Position numbers and translations under genes: made by a program
Shown here: in pieces, positions 30,330 to 32,149 of the stretch
Position numbering within the stretch: the first letter of the stretch is position 1
Layout of the letters: each line of letters starts with the position of its first letter
Source: Actinomycetes bacterium
GTDB taxonomy: Bacteria; Actinomycetota; Actinomycetes; Actinomycetales; Micrococcaceae
Length of the DNA stretch: 32,149 nt
Direction of reading: 5' to 3'
Assembly: GCA_023426375.1 (NCBI GenBank)
Contig: JAFAAV010000117.1
Coordinates: 1-32,149, forward strand
The notes under the pieces: model-generated
What the model saw: only the letters and a program-made list of their open reading frames with translations
Told to the model about the DNA's origin: nothing
Database searches by the model: none

Positions 30330-31946
30330 TCAGTGGTTGCGCAGAGTGAGGTCGTTGAACAGCTCGTGTCCGGTCGAGGTCAGGGGGAAGCTCTCAACTC
30401 TGTTGTTGACCGCCACGGCCGATACCGGGTGAGCGAGCGGGATGGCCGGAAGCAGTGTGGAGATCCGATTGTTCAGGGCACGGTAGGTATTGGCGCGAGC
30501 GGCGTCGTCGGACATGGCCGCTGCTCGATTGACCGCAGTGAACAGACCGGGATCGCGAAGTCCGAACTCGGCATTGGGTGATCCCATCAGAGGCCCCAGG
30601 AAGTTGTCGGGATCTCGGAATCCGCCGCTCCATCCCAACAGGCTGAGCGCGTGTCCGGACTGCGGGTCGGTGACTTTCCGAATGTAGTCGTCGTTCCAGT
30701 TCACTGCCACAGGATCCAGGTTGAACCCAACGCGCGTGAGCTGCGTGGAAATCATCGCGAACACCTGCTCGGGCTTCTGCAGATACAACCGGGAGGTGTT
30801 ACGGGGATAGTAGAAGGTCAGCTTCTCGCCGTTGTACTCGGTATCGGACAGGAGGTCGCGAGCACGCTGCGGATTGAAGCTCGGAACCTGCAGGTCCTCG
30901 CCATCCACATTGAAACGGGCCGGAATGAACTGATCAGCCACATTGGTTCCGTTGGGGAACAGCTCACGCGCAATGGCACCCCGATCGATCGCTGCGGCGA
31001 TGGCGCGGCGTACCTTCACGTCCTGGAGGAGAGGGAGTCTCTGGTTGATTCCCACGTACGACACGGAATAAGGGTCCCGGAACAGTACCTGTGTGCCGCT
31101 GCGCGCCAGCGGGGCGAAGGCGTCCAGGCCAACTTGGTCGTAGGCATCCACTTGACCCGAAACCAGGGCGGCGTATCTGACCTTGGCGTCCGGAATACTG
31201 CGGAATTCCAGGCGACCCAGATGACCCAGTTCTCCCCAATAATCCGGGTTCACGGTGAGGCGCACGGACGCGGCGTCTGCGGAGTCGAAACGGAACGGCC
31301 CCGTGCCCACGGGGTGAGTGCGGGACGTGCCACTTTCTATACTGTCCGGTGAAGCAAGCCCGAACGCCGGTTGGGTCAGGGCATGCAGCAGTGGATAGTA
31401 GGCGTGACGTAGAACCACTTTCACGGTGCGTTCGTCGACAACTTCACATCCGCCGTAACTGGACGGTGTGGAGGGGTCCGAATTGCCGTGACGGAACACG
31501 GTCGCGAAGGACGTCCTGGCTGCCCAGGGTTCGTCCGACTCGGCCTGTCCCCGCCACTTGTCGAAGTTTGCCCGAACGGCCTCCGCGTTGAACGCCGCGC
31601 CGTCGTGGAAGGTGATCCCGCGCCGAAGGGTGAACGTGATGGCGCGCCCCTCGTCGTGGATCTCCCAGGACTCGGCGAGGCCCGGAAGAGGCTCACCCGT
31701 GGAGGGGTCGGCCTTGACCAGACCCTCGAGAATCTGAGCGGCAACTCGCGAAGTCTCCACCGAATTGCTGATGGAGGGGTCCATTGTCGCGGGAGGCGCG
31801 GCTTGGGCAAAAGTGAATGAGGCGTCCGGTAATGCTGACGGGTCCTGTGATCGGGGAGTGGAATTGCCGCATCCGGTGAGCACCAGTCCCAGCCCGGCCG
31901 CGGCCAGGAACCCGCGACGCCCGAACTGGATTTCCGATGTGCTCAA
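30330..31946 (-). CDS. Family 5 extracellular solute-binding lipoprotein (peptide/nickel ABC type)
   Basis: With the TTG start at 31946 (AAAGGA 9 nt upstream) the protein has 538 residues. The N-terminus has a twin-arginine pair (GRRGF, 9-13), a hydrophobic stretch and the lipobox LTGC with Cys26, so a Tat-exported lipoprotein anchored outside the membrane is expected. The mature part has SBP_bac_5 features: DPSISNSVETSRVAAQILEGLV, LAESWEI, FTLRRGITFHDG, HPVGTGPFRF and LVSGQVDAYD. Such proteins bind peptides or nickel for ABC import, but no permease or ATPase gene is near, so the partner lies elsewhere. The frame runs back through the tRNA gene, which is meaningless. GTG 31964 is an alternative start. 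Confidence 0.88.
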   Translation of the reverse strand: MSTSEIQFGRRGFLAAAGLGLVLTGCGNSTPRSQDPSALPDASFTFAQAAPPATMDPSISNSVETSRVAAQILEGLVKADPSTGEPLPGLAESWEIHDEGRAITFTLRRGITFHDGAAFNAEAVRANFDKWRGQAESDEPWAARTSFATVFRHGNSDPSTPSSYGGCEVVDERTVKVVLRHAYYPLLHALTQPAFGLASPDSIESGTSRTHPVGTGPFRFDSADAASVRLTVNPDYWGELGHLGRLEFRSIPDAKVRYAALVSGQVDAYDQVGLDAFAPLARSGTQVLFRDPYSVSYVGINQRLPLLQDVKVRRAIAAAIDRGAIARELFPNGTNVADQFIPARFNVDGEDLQVPSFNPQRARDLLSDTEYNGEKLTFYYPRNTSRLYLQKPEQVFAMISTQLTRVGFNLDPVAVNWNDDYIRKVTDPQSGHALSLLGWSGGFRDPDNFLGPLMGSPNAEFGLRDPGLFTAVNRAAAMSDDAARANTYRALNNRISTLLPAIPLAHPVSAVAVNNRVESFPLTSTGHELFNDLTLRNH

Positions 31947-31996
31947 CGGAGCTGATCCTTTCACCGACCGACAGCTGTTCACGGGGCTAACCGGGT

Positions 31997-32081
31997 TGGT
32001 GCGCAAGACGGGAATCGAACCCGCACGCCGTGAGGCACAGGAACCTAAATCCTGCGTGTCTACCAGTTCCACCACTCGCGC
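31997..32081 (-). tRNA. tRNA-Leu (anticodon UAG)
   Basis: Read on the minus strand from 32081, the acceptor stem GCGCGAG pairs with CTTGCGC. The D-arm has GGAACTGGTAGACAC, the anticodon stem CAGGA/TCCTG holds loop TTTAGGT with anticodon TAG (32045-32047), a long variable arm TGCCTCACGGCGT marks a class II tRNA, and the T-arm has GGGTTCGATTCCC. The CCA end is encoded (31997-31999). It reads CUA and other CUN codons. TACCAT at 32115-32120 on the same strand is a possible -10 box. Confidence 0.96.
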
Positions 32082-32149
32082 AGCTCGCACGGGTCTGCCC
32101 GGCGAACGTCAACCATGGTAACCGGACAAACCTCACGCATCGCGCCGCC

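Noticed and set aside
31947..32090. Extended N-terminus of the solute-binding protein up to 32090
   Set aside because: It would translate through the tRNA-Leu gene; the Tat/lipobox signal and the Shine-Dalgarno site place the start near 31946.
1..32149. CRISPR array, prophage, toxin-antitoxin or defence island
   Set aside because: No regularly spaced repeats, integrase, attachment site or phage gene was found. The helicase, exonuclease and SbcCD are better explained as core repair genes spread over separate operons.

Overview
The window is ordinary chromosomal DNA of a high-GC actinobacterium, most likely in the Micrococcales/Micrococcaceae. The evidence is NucS/EndoMS mismatch repair, mycothiol-dependent formaldehyde dehydrogenase, DUF3039 and DUF2017 proteins, and many leaderless ATG/GTG starts behind TAnnnT -10 boxes. 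The genus cannot be fixed by eye. No phage, insertion sequence, CRISPR array or other island signature was seen. Part of the gene order (murA ... nucS ... Trx-TPR; pncB / clpS-DUF2017 / murI - MBL - rph - rdgB) matches, from memory, the Mycobacterium tuberculosis Rv1311-Rv1341 neighbourhood.

Layout. 1-768: end of murA, two back-to-back terminators, and a cold-shock gene with a long leader. 768-2844 (minus): nucS and an AI-2E-family membrane protein. 2996-3973: thioredoxin-TPR protein lacking the active-site cysteines. 4154-6717: two-gene ABC exporter. 6812-9112: DUF3039 zinc protein and an SF2 helicase. 9214-11186 (minus): NAD salvage pair pncB-pncA. 11252-16519: clpS-DUF2017, then murI - Rv1339-type metallo-phosphodiesterase - rph - rdgB - APH-type kinase. 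16603-17184: DEDDh exonuclease. 17203-18246 (minus): ADP-ribosylglycohydrolase-like protein with degraded metal motifs. 18312-24050: sbcD-sbcC and an MFS transporter. 24171-25948 (minus): mycothiol-dependent formaldehyde dehydrogenase and an MBL hydrolase. 25997-27912 (minus): YihY/BrkB protein and an alpha/beta hydrolase. 28043-28489 (minus): MarR regulator with inverted repeats in its promoter. 28731-30215 (minus): mqo. 30330-32081 (minus): orphan Tat-lipoprotein solute-binding protein behind tRNA-Leu(UAG).

How the genes work together. Genome maintenance is prominent: NucS, SbcCD, an exonuclease, RdgB, and perhaps the DUF3039/helicase pair. NAD metabolism appears as PncA + PncB, with an ADP-ribose-related protein elsewhere in the window. 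Formaldehyde detoxification is a compact two-gene operon.

The most consistent regulatory pattern is that genes with their own promoter mostly start 6-9 nt after a TAnnnT box with no Shine-Dalgarno sequence, while most genes inside operons have one. In two places (before rph and before the MFS gene) the TAG stop codon of the upstream gene is also the first half of the next gene's TAGGCT box. I found no convincing new multi-gene system. The best leads are the DUF3039/helicase pair, the degenerate ADP-ribosylglycohydrolase and the palindromes at the MarR promoter.
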